From contig CM069449.1 of assembly GCA_035610835.1 (NCBI GenBank), positions 59,572,183 to 59,636,182 of the forward strand: 64,000 nt of DNA. The letters run 5' to 3'. Positions 1 to 10,689 of this stretch are shown in pieces. The position numbers and the translations under genes are program-made. The notes beneath the pieces are model-generated. The model did not search any database, had not been told where the DNA came from, and was given only the letters and a program-made list of their open reading frames with translations. Origin of the DNA: Ophiura sarsii. Lineage: Eukaryota > Echinodermata > Ophiuroidea > Amphilepidida > Ophiuridae. Numbering within the stretch: the first letter of the stretch is position 1; the number at the start of each line of letters is the position of its first letter.

Positions 1-1816
1 CCCTTCAATCATGCCTTGCATGATCATCTTCTCTAGGTTGTTACCCTTGCGACGTGAGATATGGCCGAAGTAGCTCAGCATTTGGGTGTTGATAGCATGA
101 AGAAGTCGTTTAGACACCCCTATTTCTTCAATAATACTGGCATTGGTCCTTCTCATTGTCCATACGATACGAAGCATACGCCTCCAACACCACATCTCGA
201 AAGCAGCTATTCTGTTTTTGTCAGCTTTGGTTAGGGTCCACGTCTCACATGCATACATGGCAATTGGAAATACAAGGGCTTGGACTAGCCTGGTTTTTGT
301 TGCTTTGGTTATTTCTCTGTCAGCCCAGATCTTGCTTAGGTTGATCATTGCTGATCTGGCCATTGCTAAACGGTGTCTAATCTCTTGGCTGCAACCACCC
401 TCTTTGGTGATCAGGGATCCAAGGAAGTTGAATTTCGAGACCGATTCCACCTCATTACCATCAATTATGAGAGGCTCTCCAACACCATCTATGCCTATGG
501 ACATGATCTTGGTCTTGCTGACATTTAGACGTAGGCCAAGCTGCTCACTCTCCACCTTGACTTTCTTCAGGAGTTCCGCCATCTCTTCCATATTTGTAGC
601 AAACAGGGTGGTGTCATCGGCATAACGTAGATTGTGTATTTGGTATCCACCTACTGACAGCCCCCTGGCCAATCATCCAATGCACGTCTCATTATAGACT
701 CTGCATAAAGGTTGAAGAGTGCTGGTGAAAGTATGCACCCTTGACGGACTCCCTGTCCTAGAGCAAACCAATCACTATTTCCTTTCTCAGTGCGCACACA
801 GGCAGCTTGACCATCATACAGATTGCGAATTAGGTGGACGAGGTGGTAAGGGATTCCCATTTCTTGCAGTGCTGTCCACAATGCGGAATATCTCACACAA
901 TCAAAGGCCTTAGCGTAGTCTATGAAGCACATGAAGAGCTCCCTCTGGAATTCAAAACATTTTTCCATTATGTGACGTACATTGGCTATCTGATCTCTTG
1001 TGCCGCGGCCTTTCCGGAAACCGGCTTGCTCAGCAGGAAGTTCACGTTCAAGATGAGGTCTGAGACGTTCGTTGATGATGTGCAGCAGGATTTTGCTTGC
1101 ATGTGGTATCAGAGCGATAGTACGATGGTTTTTACACTCGCTAGCATCCCCTTTCTTTGGAAGTGTAAGGAAAACTGATCTCTTCCAATCCTCTGGCCAT
1201 ACTCTTGACTTCCACACAGTATTGCACAGCTTTTGCATAATAACTGCTACAGAATCATCAGCTTGCTTCAGGAGCTCACTTGGAATATCATCTAGACCAG
1301 GTGCCTTTTGACTTTTTAACTTCTTGATGGCTTCCTGGACCTCAGACAGAAGAATATCAGGCTCATCTTCACCTAGTGGAGGCGGGGGAGACTCCTGTGA
1401 GCCATTTGTCTCTTCTTGGGACGCATACAGATTTTCACAGTAGTTTTTCCAACGATCCTTGATTTCGTCACTCTCAGTCAAGACTTTTCCTTGCTCATCC
1501 TTGATGATAGCCAATCTAGTTGTCGTTTTTGAGGTGATGTTTTTTATACATCTAAAGAGCTCTCTGCTGTTTTTGTGAAAACTGTGATCCTCAAGTTCTT
1601 GGCATTGCTGTCGGATATGCTTATTTTTATCTCTCCTGGAATTCAATTGAACCTCACTTGAAAGTCTTCTGTATAGGTTACTGCCTTGCAGACCAGCGTC
1701 CTTCAATTGGCGTCTTTCATCTGCTAAGTTGATGGTTTCATGTGACAGCCATGATGTGGTCTTTCTCTTATGTTTCTTAGGAACATGTTTTTTGGCTGCG
1801 CTGAGAATAGAGTTTT
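1..1816 (-). pseudogene. non-LTR retrotransposon reverse transcriptase, frameshifted and truncated
   Basis: This is the reverse transcriptase part of a LINE, read from about 1812 down to the window edge. The open frame from about 1812 to 651 shows the RT hallmarks: APGLDDIPSE, a KKGDASECKNHRTIAL block, AGFRKGRGTRDQ, FIDYAKAFD (motif A) and GQGVRQGCILSPALFN (motif B). A one-base-type frameshift near 655-665 moves the frame; it then continues with LRYADDTTLF, the catalytic YADD at 613-624, and runs on to KMIMQGMIEG at base 1. The visible start is a TTG inside a longer open frame, so no true start is present and the copy is 5' truncated near 1816. It belongs to the endonuclease/RT type common in invertebrate genomes; the clade (RTE-like or jockey-like) is uncertain. 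The 3' end lies outside the window. Confidence 0.9.
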
Positions 1817-3012
1817 AACTTTTAATACTTTTAACTTCTAGATACTCTTACTCGTTTTTAATACATCGTTATATTATATTTCCAATGTCAAAGTTATTAA
1901 TTTTAGACATTTTTTCAATCTAAACATTTGTACCTTTAATATTTAACACTGTAACGTGCTTAATGCTTGGAATGTAATAAAGTAAATGTTATTTTTGTGT
2001 CTTATTATCTCAGCTAATGGTTTCTGAGGGTACTAACGGCCTTTTGGTATATTTATTGATTAGTTAAAATTAGTTAAATCTAGCGTAATAATACCTAATA
2101 TAGATCCGCTGAAAACCGTTAATGAATTTTGTTATCAAACTTTGAAAACCCGCGTGCATGAAAGCCACTTCATTGAAATGTGGCATGTTATTAAAAAGCT
2201 TTCTATCAGGATAAATGCTCTCGGTCGTTACTTTATCAAAGTAAAATTTATCTGTCATACAAGCTATGTCATTGCCAAGATCATGGACGTAGAAATTCAT
2301 CACTTGAATCGTGTTCAGAGATACCCTTTTCTCAATTCTTATTTGGATGGTCATAGTAGATTTCCCTACTCCCGGGTTCCCTAAGAAGCACAATCCTTGA
2401 TAAATATCCCCTGAAAAGAACGGGCAGTATGACACCCATGGAGCTTTTGGCATGGAAATATTTCAATATAACCATAAGCGGTTAAATAAATACAATAATT
2501 TATGAACTGAAATGTAATGTGTTTATTGAAAACGTTACTGTCTATAGTTATCAGTTCCAAATTGGCGCTTTTTCTCACTGTGTGCACAAGTAATATAAGC
2601 GTTCACGCGCTATATTGGCATACACAAGTGTTATGCATGATTTCAAAACGCCATGATGCACCATGCGAGCGTTTTGCACCCCACGCTCATCCGAATTCAT
2701 TCACTGCTGTAAGGAGGTTCGCAAATTTTGGAACTATATAACTGAACTATAGATATATTAGCTCAGACGTTAATCCTTTAACTAGTCCAGACAGTGTTGT
2801 TACATAAATCACAGATGTAATTATTCCAACCTTTTAAGTAGCTTATTCACAGACAACTCATATTATCAACTTAACTTGACAGACAAACCTGCTATGTCAA
2901 CGAACACATTCTATATTCCCTCTCTCATTATAGTCGACTGGGGAATATCGTGTGTAATGCCCGTAAAGGAGATACGCGATAGTTCAATTATTTCCCAGGT
3001 GGTATGATATAC
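1817..3012. repeat. R1 dispersed repeat, copy 1 (left)
   Basis: This block aligns by eye with 19540-20900 in the same orientation, and with 50460-51100 and 56370-56900 in reverse. Shared stretches include the TAGATACTCTTACTCGTTTT start, the TTATTATCTCAGCTAAT segment, GAAAACCGTTAATGAATTTT, the P-loop ORF, and the GGGGAATATCGTGT segment near 2940. After an interruption at 3013-5770 the homology resumes at about 5775-5960 and briefly at 6345-6380. Copies differ by many substitutions and small indels, so this is an old low-copy family rather than a recent burst. Confidence 0.8.
2070..2453 (-). pseudogene. P-loop NTPase-like ORF (R1-encoded relic or exon)
   Basis: The 127-codon open frame carries a clear Walker A motif, GNPGVGKST, at 2355-2381, preceded by QGLCFL and followed by TIQIRIEKR. 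This is the strand-loop-helix pattern of a P-loop NTPase, but no Walker B or other family motif can be named and the frame is far shorter than a full NTPase domain. Related but decayed sequence occurs at 20024-20050, 24034-24061, 49528-49551, 50012-50041 and 50505-50534; most of those have lost the lysine or gained stops or frameshifts. It could be one exon of a host gene that was duplicated, or part of an unclassified mobile element. Function unknown. Confidence 0.4.
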
Positions 3013-3018
3013 AACATT

Positions 3019-3181
3019 ATTAGAGCTGGGCCTCAAAAACCAGTCCGTTCCAGTATTGTTCGATATTTGTACATAAAATGTCCCGGTTTCGCCCTATACT
3101 CGGGCAATACTGGAACACCAAAAATGTGTTCAAGTATCGACTGATACTTGAACGGACAGTTTTTTTTCTCCCAGTTCTAAT
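3019..3181. mobile_element. 163-bp MITE with 6-bp target duplication
   Basis: The ends form an imperfect inverted repeat of about 37 bp: ATTAGAGCTGGG on the left, and CCCAGTTCTAAT on the right. AACATT flanks it on both sides (3013-3018 and 3182-3187). It sits inside R1 copy 1, where the paralogous stretch near 20900 runs on without it. The centre contains another inverted pair around GTTCCAGTATTG and CAATACTGGAAC. No coding capacity; superfamily not determined. Confidence 0.6.
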
Positions 3182-3412
3182 AACATTGATTATTATTTAT
3201 ATGGGCCTTCCAAACGGTACAATGAAAGTGTGTATTGAATATGGTGCACCAAGTTCCCAGCTTTGCGTCCAATATTCAAAAATAATGCCGTCCAATAATT
3301 TGTGTGCGGCGCAGAAGATGTGAGCGTGAGTATATATGCGCAGTGAAGGTCAGATCGAGCTAACTTATTTAGTTTTTATCAAAACAGTCTGTCTGTTATA
3401 TAAATGACTAGC

Positions 3413-4754
3413 GGGTACCCTCGCTACGCTCGGGTCCTCGCTAGCTGAGTATTATCTAAATTAGATACCTTTATGATTTGTAGCAAAATGGGCATAGATA
3501 ATGAGTTCAAAATTGTAGATCCCTGAATTATTTTTTTCATTTGAAATAGACTTTGTTCACAGGAATCTGGGTTGTGTGCTATATTTTAATCTCGAATTTC
3601 AATACCCCATTTTTGGGGAAACAATATTGTAGTTACCACATATACCCCACAAATGTTTATCTACCCCATACCCCATATGCCCGTATCCAGATTATCAAGT
3701 AAGGGACGCGCGGATGTGCCCGCTAGAAGACATTGTGCACTTACAATTGCAGCTTTGAATCTCAGCTACAAATTCATAGTAAATTGGTCTGTGTACCGTT
3801 TGTACTTTTCTGGAGATGCTGTGGAAACCAATAGTCCATTTAGTGCGACGGAAACGGATACAAAATAGCCAAGTGTATCCTAAGAGTACAGTGATATCTT
3901 TGAATCTCGGACCCAATTTCAATACCCCATTTAGGAGGGAAACAATTTTTTAGTTATCCCATACACCCCCGCCCCCCCCAAAAAAAATGTTGTACCAACC
4001 CCATACCCCATATAGTGTATACATGGTATAGAAGATAGTGTGCGGTTAGTCGTCAGCATGATCAAAGCGTATAGGCTATTGTGAGGTCCTTGATACTCCA
4101 GGTGCCCTTAATCCTAATATCGGTGCCACGGCGCCCTTAATAATCCAGGGATCTTAATCAGGCCTACCCAGAAACGCTAAATATTATTATAGGTATCCCA
4201 TAATAAGACATGAAATAACCACTCAGGTAGGCCATACCCCATACATCCTTAAAATCCAATTATCACAGGTGCCTCGCTACGCGTGGGTCCTCGCTAGCTG
4301 AAGTATTATGATCTAAATTAGATCCCTGCATGATCTGTAGTCAAATGGGCATACGATTATAGACATGAGTTCAAAATTGTAGATAGGCCTACCTGAATTA
4401 TTGTTTCGTTTGAAATATACTTTGTTCACAGGAATCTGGGTTGTGTGCTATATTTTAATCTCGAATTTCAATACCCCATTTTGGGGGAAACACTATTGTA
4501 GTTACCACATATACCCCACAAATGTTTACCTACCCCATACCCCATATGCCCGTATCCAGATTATCAAGTAAGGGACGCGCGGATGTGCCCGCTAGAAGAC
4601 AGTGTGCACTTACAATTGCAGCTTTGAATCTCAGCTACAAATTCATAGTAAATTGGTCTGTGTACCGTTTGTACTTTTCTGGAGATGCTGTGGAAACCAA
4701 TAGTCCATTTAGTTCGACGGAAACGGATACTAAATAGCCAAGTGTATCCTAAGT
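3413..4754. repeat. direct duplication of a ~470-485 bp unit with a partial third copy
   Basis: Units at about 3413-3881 and 4269-4754 are almost the same, from CTCGCTACGC through GTCCTCGCTAGCTG to CCAAGTGTATCCTAAG. A third partial copy lies between them at 3897-4015, sharing AATTTCAATACCCCATTT and the repeated ACCCCATACCCCATAT. Each full unit holds a 71-codon open frame (3653-3868 and 4522-4737) that differs at only a few residues. Whole-unit similarity explains that, so I do not call a gene. Confidence 0.75.
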
Positions 4755-5561
4755 GCTATTCATTTGGCAAATTCTAAGAGACAAAACGTACCTATAGGTC
4801 AATTAAAACTGTTCTAAATTTCAGATATCTCTTGAACAGACTATAAAAAAGTCACTGATTTTCTTGGAGAAAAATGCCCTCTTATTAGCCAGAACCAGAC
4901 CATGACAGCCTTTGGTTTTAACCTGCAAAAGTCATATTTGCTTATCAATATACAGGACTAAATGGAGGGATTACAAATATATCTAAGTGATACTTTTCTA
5001 CCTCTGACTACCTGATTGACTATTATAAAGGTTACATATAAGTAAAACTCATAAAATGACTATCATGTTAATATTTAACATTCGAGGCATCACTGTGGCT
5101 TGACTTGTAACAACGAACATTTGACTAAATAGCAGTATTCCAGTATGCTAAAGGCGTAGCAATACATTCGAGTTGATATTATACTTTTTGCAAGCCTACA
5201 AAGGTTAATATTGCCAACCATCAATAATACAGTATTATATACAGAAATCATCCATTGTTGTCTATTTTCAGTATTTAAATCGGACTGTTATATCTAATCA
5301 TACAATACGGAGAGAAACCTAAAATATATATATTTATCGTTGGTGCAATTTTCCGTGTCCGTTGTTCAAAATCTGTTACTGGCTTTGATTGCATTGTAAC
5401 AAAAGTAAAACAGATATCGGTTATAATTTACTATATATGTGTATGATTCAGAGCTATAATAATGACAAATGTCATGAGGCTGACATTCATATTAGCGATG
5501 TTATGAGTGAGGAGGTAGAACTTATTGAATGACCCTCGTATTTAAGATAATTATAATAATT
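4755..5561. other. no gene recognised (4755-5561)
   Basis: AT-rich sequence with no open frame of coding character and no repeat partner that I noticed in the window. Confidence 0.5.
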
Positions 5562-5708
5562 ATTGAATGTCTTATTTTCGGGTGATACAATAATATATTG
5601 CACTCGCTATGCAAATATTGCACTCGTCGATTGCACTCGTCTCCGATTCGTGCAATATTTGTATAGCTCGTGCAATATATTCTTGTATCACCCTCAAAGC
5701 CATTCAAT
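5562..5708. mobile_element. fold-back MITE-like inverted repeat
   Basis: The outer ends are ATTGAATG and CATTCAAT. Inside them GGGTGATACAA pairs with TTGTATCACCC, and ATATATTGCACTCG pairs with CGAGTGCAATATAT later in the block. The centre repeats ATTGCACTCGTC. Almost the whole 147 bp can fold into one hairpin, as short non-autonomous DNA transposons do. No coding sequence. Confidence 0.6.
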
Positions 5709-5774
5709 ATTATATGAATAACATACAAGCTGGGAAATAAAATTAAATTCAGTTTACATGGTACATGGTACATA

Positions 5775-5960
5775 CATCTCCTTGATTAATTAATTAGTTT
5801 TTTGTTATAAATATATTATATTTTCATTCGTTTATAAAGTAATATTGATGGCAATTCTAATTAACTTCGAGAACCCATAGGAGCCAAATTATTCAAATAT
5901 TATTTTTCAAAATATACTTATTTGATGGTTGCACCAAACCTACCATACCCATCTATTCCA
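5775..5960. repeat. R1 copy 1, continuation
   Basis: This aligns with 20935-21115: both share TTAGTTTTTTGTTA, then TTATATTTTCATT, the GAGAACCC and GGAGxCAAATTA segments, and end in ATGGTTGCACCAAA. It shows that 3013-5770 is inserted or rearranged sequence inside one ancestral R1 block. Confidence 0.65.
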
Positions 5961-6041
5961 ACCCTGACTTATAGATGAGGTGACCGTTGTTTACATCAGT
6001 AGTGTTTACAAATTGATTAGCGCCTGGTCTAAAGACATGCT

Positions 6042-6300
6042 AGATGTACTAGTCCATGACTACTGCATACATCATACTATTTGAAAGCAAAACACACATC
6101 ACTGAGCGCCAATTTTGGTGCGTACGCATATACTGCCGGCAACCAGATTTAGTACCTGGTCTCTCATTGTGCTTAGGGATGCAGACCATGACTACTGCAC
6201 TATTACACCGTAAGCATGGTAAGTAGTGATCAATCAAGTGTGAATTAAAGCACATTCCCTGTAGGTGCGCACGCATACTGCCGGGCACTACGTCACCGGT
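6042..6300. repeat. diverged partial tandem duplication
   Basis: CCATGACTACTGCA recurs at about 6055 and 6187, and each copy is followed some 70-80 bases later by a GTGCG.ACGCAT..ACTGCCGG segment. The spacing suggests a unit of about 135 bp present twice. Between 5960 and 6345 the left R1 copy is again interrupted relative to 21120. Confidence 0.45.
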
Positions 6301-6476
6301 CACACCATCTATAACGTTAAGAGGTGTAGCTACTTTATTTTAATCCAAATGGACTGTATTCATTCTTTACTTTTCCCGAACTTCAATCAAGACATGTTAT
6401 ATACCAAAATTTAGCGTATGACCCATAGGTTTTGAAAAACGTGTATTGTTTTATTCTGGTTGTTATGGTAACCACC

Positions 6477-6702
6477 ATAACATAACATAACATAACATAA
6501 CATAACATAACATAACATAACATAACATAACATAACATAACATAACATAACATAACATAACATAACATAACATAACATAACATAACATAACATAACATAA
6601 CATAACATAACATAACATAACATAACATAACATAACATAACATAACATAACATAACATAACATAACATAACATAACATAACATAACATAACATAACATAA
6701 CA
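6477..6702. repeat. (CATAA)n minisatellite, about 45 units
   Basis: An almost perfect run of the pentamer CATAA covers about 225 bp. It abuts the 3' end of the CR1-like LINE fragment, whose minus-strand tail would read as (TTATG)n, so it probably grew out of the simple-repeat tail of that retrotransposon. Long MLCYV-type open frames on the minus strand are artefacts of the repeat. Confidence 0.95.
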
Positions 6703-7416
6703 ATGAGCATTTATATAGCGCTCTTACACATTATACAATGGTACCACAGCACAAAATTAAAACATAAAATTAAAATTAACAGTGTTAAAACATCACTTGC
6801 ACTATGACGGTGGAATAAGTGAGTTTTTAACATCTTCTTAAATTGAGTCAGTGATGAGGCATGCCTGATGTGACGCGGTAAATTATTCCACAATAATGGG
6901 CCGGAGGCATAAAATCCTTTCTTGGCGGTAGTGAGACGAGTTTTAGGTGCAGTGAGAATCCGAGTGTCAGAGGCAGAACGAAGACCACTTCTTTTAGGTA
7001 CATAAGTACTAGTAAGGTCCTTAAGATAACAAGGCGCGCCATCATTGAAACATTTATATACAATAGTTACAGGATCTTGAACTCAATGCGCGTTTTAACA
7101 GGCAGCCAATGTAACTTGTGGAGAAGAGGAGTTGCATGATCACGTCTCTTAGCATTATAAATGAGTTTGGCTGCTCGATTTTGGAGACGTTGTAGCCGTT
7201 TAATATCTTTCGAAGAAGATCCCTGTAAGAGAGAGTTGGAATAGTCGAGCCGCGATGTAACAAGTGCGCGTATGGCGTGATGACATGTTGTTTCATCTAT
7301 AAACATCCGAATGCGAGAAAGATTCCTATGGTGAAAATTCAAACTGCGACATATGTTAGTAACATGATGAGACATGTTTAAATGGCAGTCAAATTCAACA
7401 CCAAGATTGCGTACAT

Positions 7417-7456
<40 letters not shown>

Positions 7457-7580
7457 GGTCTGATCTCAATATCACCAACACGAAGTGAGATGTTGCATAG
7501 TGACTTTGGGTTGGCTGCAATGAAAAATTATGTTTTATCACTATTCAAGCAAAGCATATTTTGCGACATCCAAGATTAAT
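6703..7580 (-). pseudogene. CR1/L2-like LINE, C-terminal fragment, broken by a poly(G) tract
   Basis: On the minus strand three pieces form the typical C-terminal part of a CR1/L2-type reverse transcriptase. The first lies near 7455-7580 and includes MSQNMLCLNSDKT, with an in-frame stop. The second is at 7067-7375, with ALVTSRLDYSNSLLQG, RLQNRAAKLIYNAKRRD and LHWLPVKTRIEFKIL. The last runs to WNNLPRHIRHASSLTQFKK at 6711-6893. Frame changes separate the last two pieces, and a 38-base G run splits the first from the second. It is 5' truncated and clearly dead. A diverged relative is at 51800-52745. Confidence 0.85.
7417..7454. repeat. 38-base poly(G) homopolymer
   Basis: An uninterrupted run of 38 G residues lies inside the LINE fragment. 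It is the longest of several poly(G) or poly(C) runs in the window. The exact length should be treated with caution because homopolymers are prone to sequencing error. Confidence 0.9.
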
Positions 7581-9507
7581 AACCATTCAACACTTCTGAT
7601 TGGCTGAACAACAGAACGACCATGACTCAAAAACTAAATGTCGCATTATAACCTCATTTGGGTATTGTTACATATGGACAATACGCACAAAACCATGAAG
7701 CCGGATTTTTTTCTCGCAAAATGGACCTGTCCATAAGTTAAAAAATTACTTCCAACCTGGGCGTTTGTGTAATGTCCAGGTTAATAAATAGCCCCGTTAA
7801 CTTGATATCACATACAAAAAATCTCCTCAAGTTATTATTTTCATCGTGTATTGATACACGCTAGATATTGTGTTTCAGAGCTGGAAATAATTCGTAGCCA
7901 CATTAGTGTTCTTTGCAAAGTCCTCAGCTTTTCGTTTTGCTCCAACCTCCACAAGTGTATTGAACGGTTTAACAGTTTCACCACTGTCTGTAATACTTAT
8001 GACGTAGCAATACTAAGGCTTGTGTGAGCCTTTACGACTGTCAACACTCCGTCAATGTACTTCTTAGCAAATAAAATGGACTGCAAATTTATTTTATAGA
8101 TACATTTGTAACAACTATGTTTATCAGCCTATCTTCACTCGACACAATCCCACGCCACTGAATATGATTTATCTACCTCCATATATTCTCTATACGCACT
8201 AATACATGCGACCTGACCTGCTTCATGAAAACGATTTTACAATCACGTTGTGCTAATAGTTGCCAGGACACTACCACAGATAGTTTACAGGCCAATAATC
8301 TGACAGAAACAAAAGGATTTTCAAATAAGTTTAGTTGTTGTAAGATCAGCAATTTGAAACTCTGCAATAAGTACAAACATAACTCTTTCTTGATTTCGTG
8401 GCAGCAATTGGTCTTCATTTAGATTTACTCAAATCACACAATCAAGACTATTTGTAAATCCAATCGTTTTATTAACATGGTAAACGATATTTACATTGGT
8501 TGAAACGTCTTTTTCTACCAAGCAATAACCTGGTGAAACCATACATAAACATTACAACGAGTGTCACAATAAAGTTAAACCCCTGTGGCAATATTGAAAT
8601 ATTGAAAGTTTGAAATGTTAAAATGAATAAATTCCGAATCCAACGAAATGAGTGATGCAATGTTGAAAAGGAAGATTGCGTTACGTTATTTCGAAGGTCG
8701 TTGGTTAAATTTATCAATGCAAATTTGACGTGCAATTGGTGCCAAATTCAGTTAGTGGTACACCAATAAAAATGTGCATAATATTGGTTCTGAATTATTT
8801 ATTCAATAATACATATTATTACATACAATTCAATAAAACTGAACTACATTTGTTGGTTTTTCAAAGTTGCTTTTGTTATTAATATATAATTGTCTATATC
8901 TGTAAAAAGGGTTTGGGTATACCATTTGACAACGACTGGGTTGCTATGCCTACATGTGTCAAGAGCGATAGGTATTAAATTGCTATATGGACGGTGATGC
9001 TTCATACAATACACTACAGAAATAGTTATCTAATATTAACAATACAAGCTATTAGAAGTCAGTATTTGATCATTTTGAGTTTCGAGGTGTATTTCTTTAA
9101 CTTCAAAAAAACCTCAACTAAAATAAGGTTTGCAAATCTTTTTAAGTTGAATATGTTATAGCGCTTTTTTTTTATAAAAAAAAGGTTTAACGATTAAAAA
9201 TTACCTCTAGCTGATTTATTCTACAACATAAAACTACAAAGACACCCCACATCGGCATCATTTCTTTTCATATTTCTTTGATTCATGTCAATAATATCAT
9301 AGCAATTGTACGTAGAGTGTAAGGATGTTAATTTGAGCGTCAACTCCCGATGATGACAGTAATCCTATCATTTTCAATTTTCAACTGAAAATAAACCCTT
9401 ACAGATTACTACAGTTATTTAAGACATTTATTCTCCGACCCAAGACTACTCGAGTTAACTCGCATCAACATGACATAACTAATATGAGGCAAAACTTGGG
9501 CATATTT
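7581..9507. other. no gene recognised (7581-9507)
   Basis: AT-rich DNA with short open frames only on both strands (for instance 8225-8422 and 8472-8735). None has recognisable motifs, splice context or a repeat partner that I could find. Confidence 0.5.
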
Positions 9508-9610
9508 AACGGTTTCGAATGTCGGATATTTGATCCCAACGTGGATATCCAGCAACACACTTCAAAATAGCTGGAAATCCCTCTGATGAATATAATACGA
9601 TGGCATAGTG
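9508..9610. repeat. dispersed repeat, inverted partner at 46722-46830
   Basis: The reverse complement of this stretch matches 46722-46830: both contain GGGATTTCCAGCTATTTT, then GTGTGTTGCTGG and TATCCACGT.GGGATCAAA, with CGCACT.TGC.ATCG on one flank. About 100 bp are shared with moderate divergence. It ends where the telomere-like tract begins. Confidence 0.6.
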
Positions 9611-9895
9611 CGTCGAGGGTTAGAGTTAGGGTTAGTGTAAGGGTTTGGAGTTTGGTTTGGAGTTGGTTAGGGTTTAGTTTGGATTATGGTTCGGGTTCGG
9701 GTTCGGGTTGGGGTTTGGGTTAGAGTTAGGGTTAAAATCATGTTTAGGGTTAAGGTTATGATCAGGGTTAGGGTTATAGTTTGGGTTACGGTTGGGGTTA
9801 GAGTTATGGTTAGTGTTATGGTTAGGGCTAGGGTCAGGATCAGGGTTAGGGATAGTTTTATGGTCTGGGTTATGGTAAGGTTTACGTTATTGTTA
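9611..9895. repeat. degenerate telomere-like (TTAGGG)n tract
   Basis: This is a run of GGGTTAG, GGTTAGGG, GGTTATGG and GGGTTCGG variants, mostly hexamers on the plus strand, interspersed with other G-rich variants. TTAGGG is the common animal telomere repeat, so this is an interstitial telomere-like array. Long VRVRVRV-type open frames here are products of the repeat. Confidence 0.85.
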
Positions 9896-9988
9896 TGTAT
9901 GAAATGTAAAAAGATGAATCCAACGGAACCAGGAACAAAACACACCAAGGATCAGAAAATTGATACAAGAGGATATCTCGAAAATGTA

Positions 9989-10270
9989 AAAATGCTAAGA
10001 GTAAAAGCAAGATATACCAACAGGGTGTGGGGAAACGGGTAATATTACAAGGAGAATAACGCGATAAAACAGATACGGCGAAGACAATTAAAAACAAGAC
10101 GACACTGTGGTTGAAGACGAGAGGCAAATACAAAGGGGCCTGGGTCCGGAACCATAACGGCTGCAAGGGGATCATTTTCGTTTGTCTCTCGTTTTATCGT
10201 GTTATTCTCCCTTGTTATTACCCGTTTCCCCACACCCTGTTGGTATATCTTGCTTTTACTCTTAGCGTTA
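9989..10270. mobile_element. long-TIR fold-back element between telomere-like tracts
   Basis: About 80 bp at 9989-10069 is repeated in reverse complement at 10190-10270. The left arm starts GCTAAGAGTAAAAGCAAG and includes ATACCAACAGGGTGTGGGG; the right arm includes CCCCACACCCTGTTGGTAT and ends CTTTTACTCTTAGC. The middle of about 120 bp is not inverted. The element separates the two telomere-like tracts, which suggests insertion into a once-continuous array. No transposase is encoded. Confidence 0.75.
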
Positions 10271-10274
10271 TTGT

Positions 10275-10683
10275 TATTGTTAGGGATAGGTTATGGTTAT
10301 GGTTATGGTTATGGTTAGGAATAGGGATAGTTCTATAGGGTTAGGGTAAGGGCTATGGTCAGGGTTAGGGTTAGGATTAAGGTTAGGGTTTTGGTTAGAG
10401 TTATGGTTATGGTTTTGGTTAGGGTTAGGGTTACGGTTATAATTAGGGATAGGTTTATGGTTATGGTTAACCATAACCATTAGGGATAGTATTATGATTA
10501 GGGTTAGGGTAAGGGCTATGGTTAGGGATAGGATTAGGATGAGGAATAGGTTAGGGTTAGGGTTAGGGTTAGGGTTAGGGTTAGGGTTAGGGTTGTGTTT
10601 GTGTTTAGGATTAGGATTGGGATTGTGTTTGGGTTTCGGTTAGGGTTAGGGTTTGGTGTTTGTGTTTGTGTTTGTGTTTGTGT
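10275..10683. repeat. telomere-like tract with a near-perfect (TTAGGG)n core
   Basis: Degenerate GGTTATGG and GGTTAGGG repeats lead to about seven uninterrupted GGGTTA hexamers at 10551-10592, followed by (TTTGTG)n at 10655-10683. Imperfect copies dominate elsewhere, so this is an internal array and not a chromosome end, since unique sequence continues on both sides. Confidence 0.85.
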
Positions 10684-10689
10684 TTGGAA

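Noticed and set aside
6383..6710. Long MLCYVMLCYV open frames on the minus strand
   Set aside because: They are translations of the (CATAA)n pentamer, which has no stop in these frames.
9667..10480. Open frames rich in VRVRV, TLTLT or NPNPN
   Set aside because: Products of telomere-like repeats, open in several frames at once; no coding signature.
9611..10683. True chromosome end
   Set aside because: Unique sequence continues on both sides and most repeats are degenerate.
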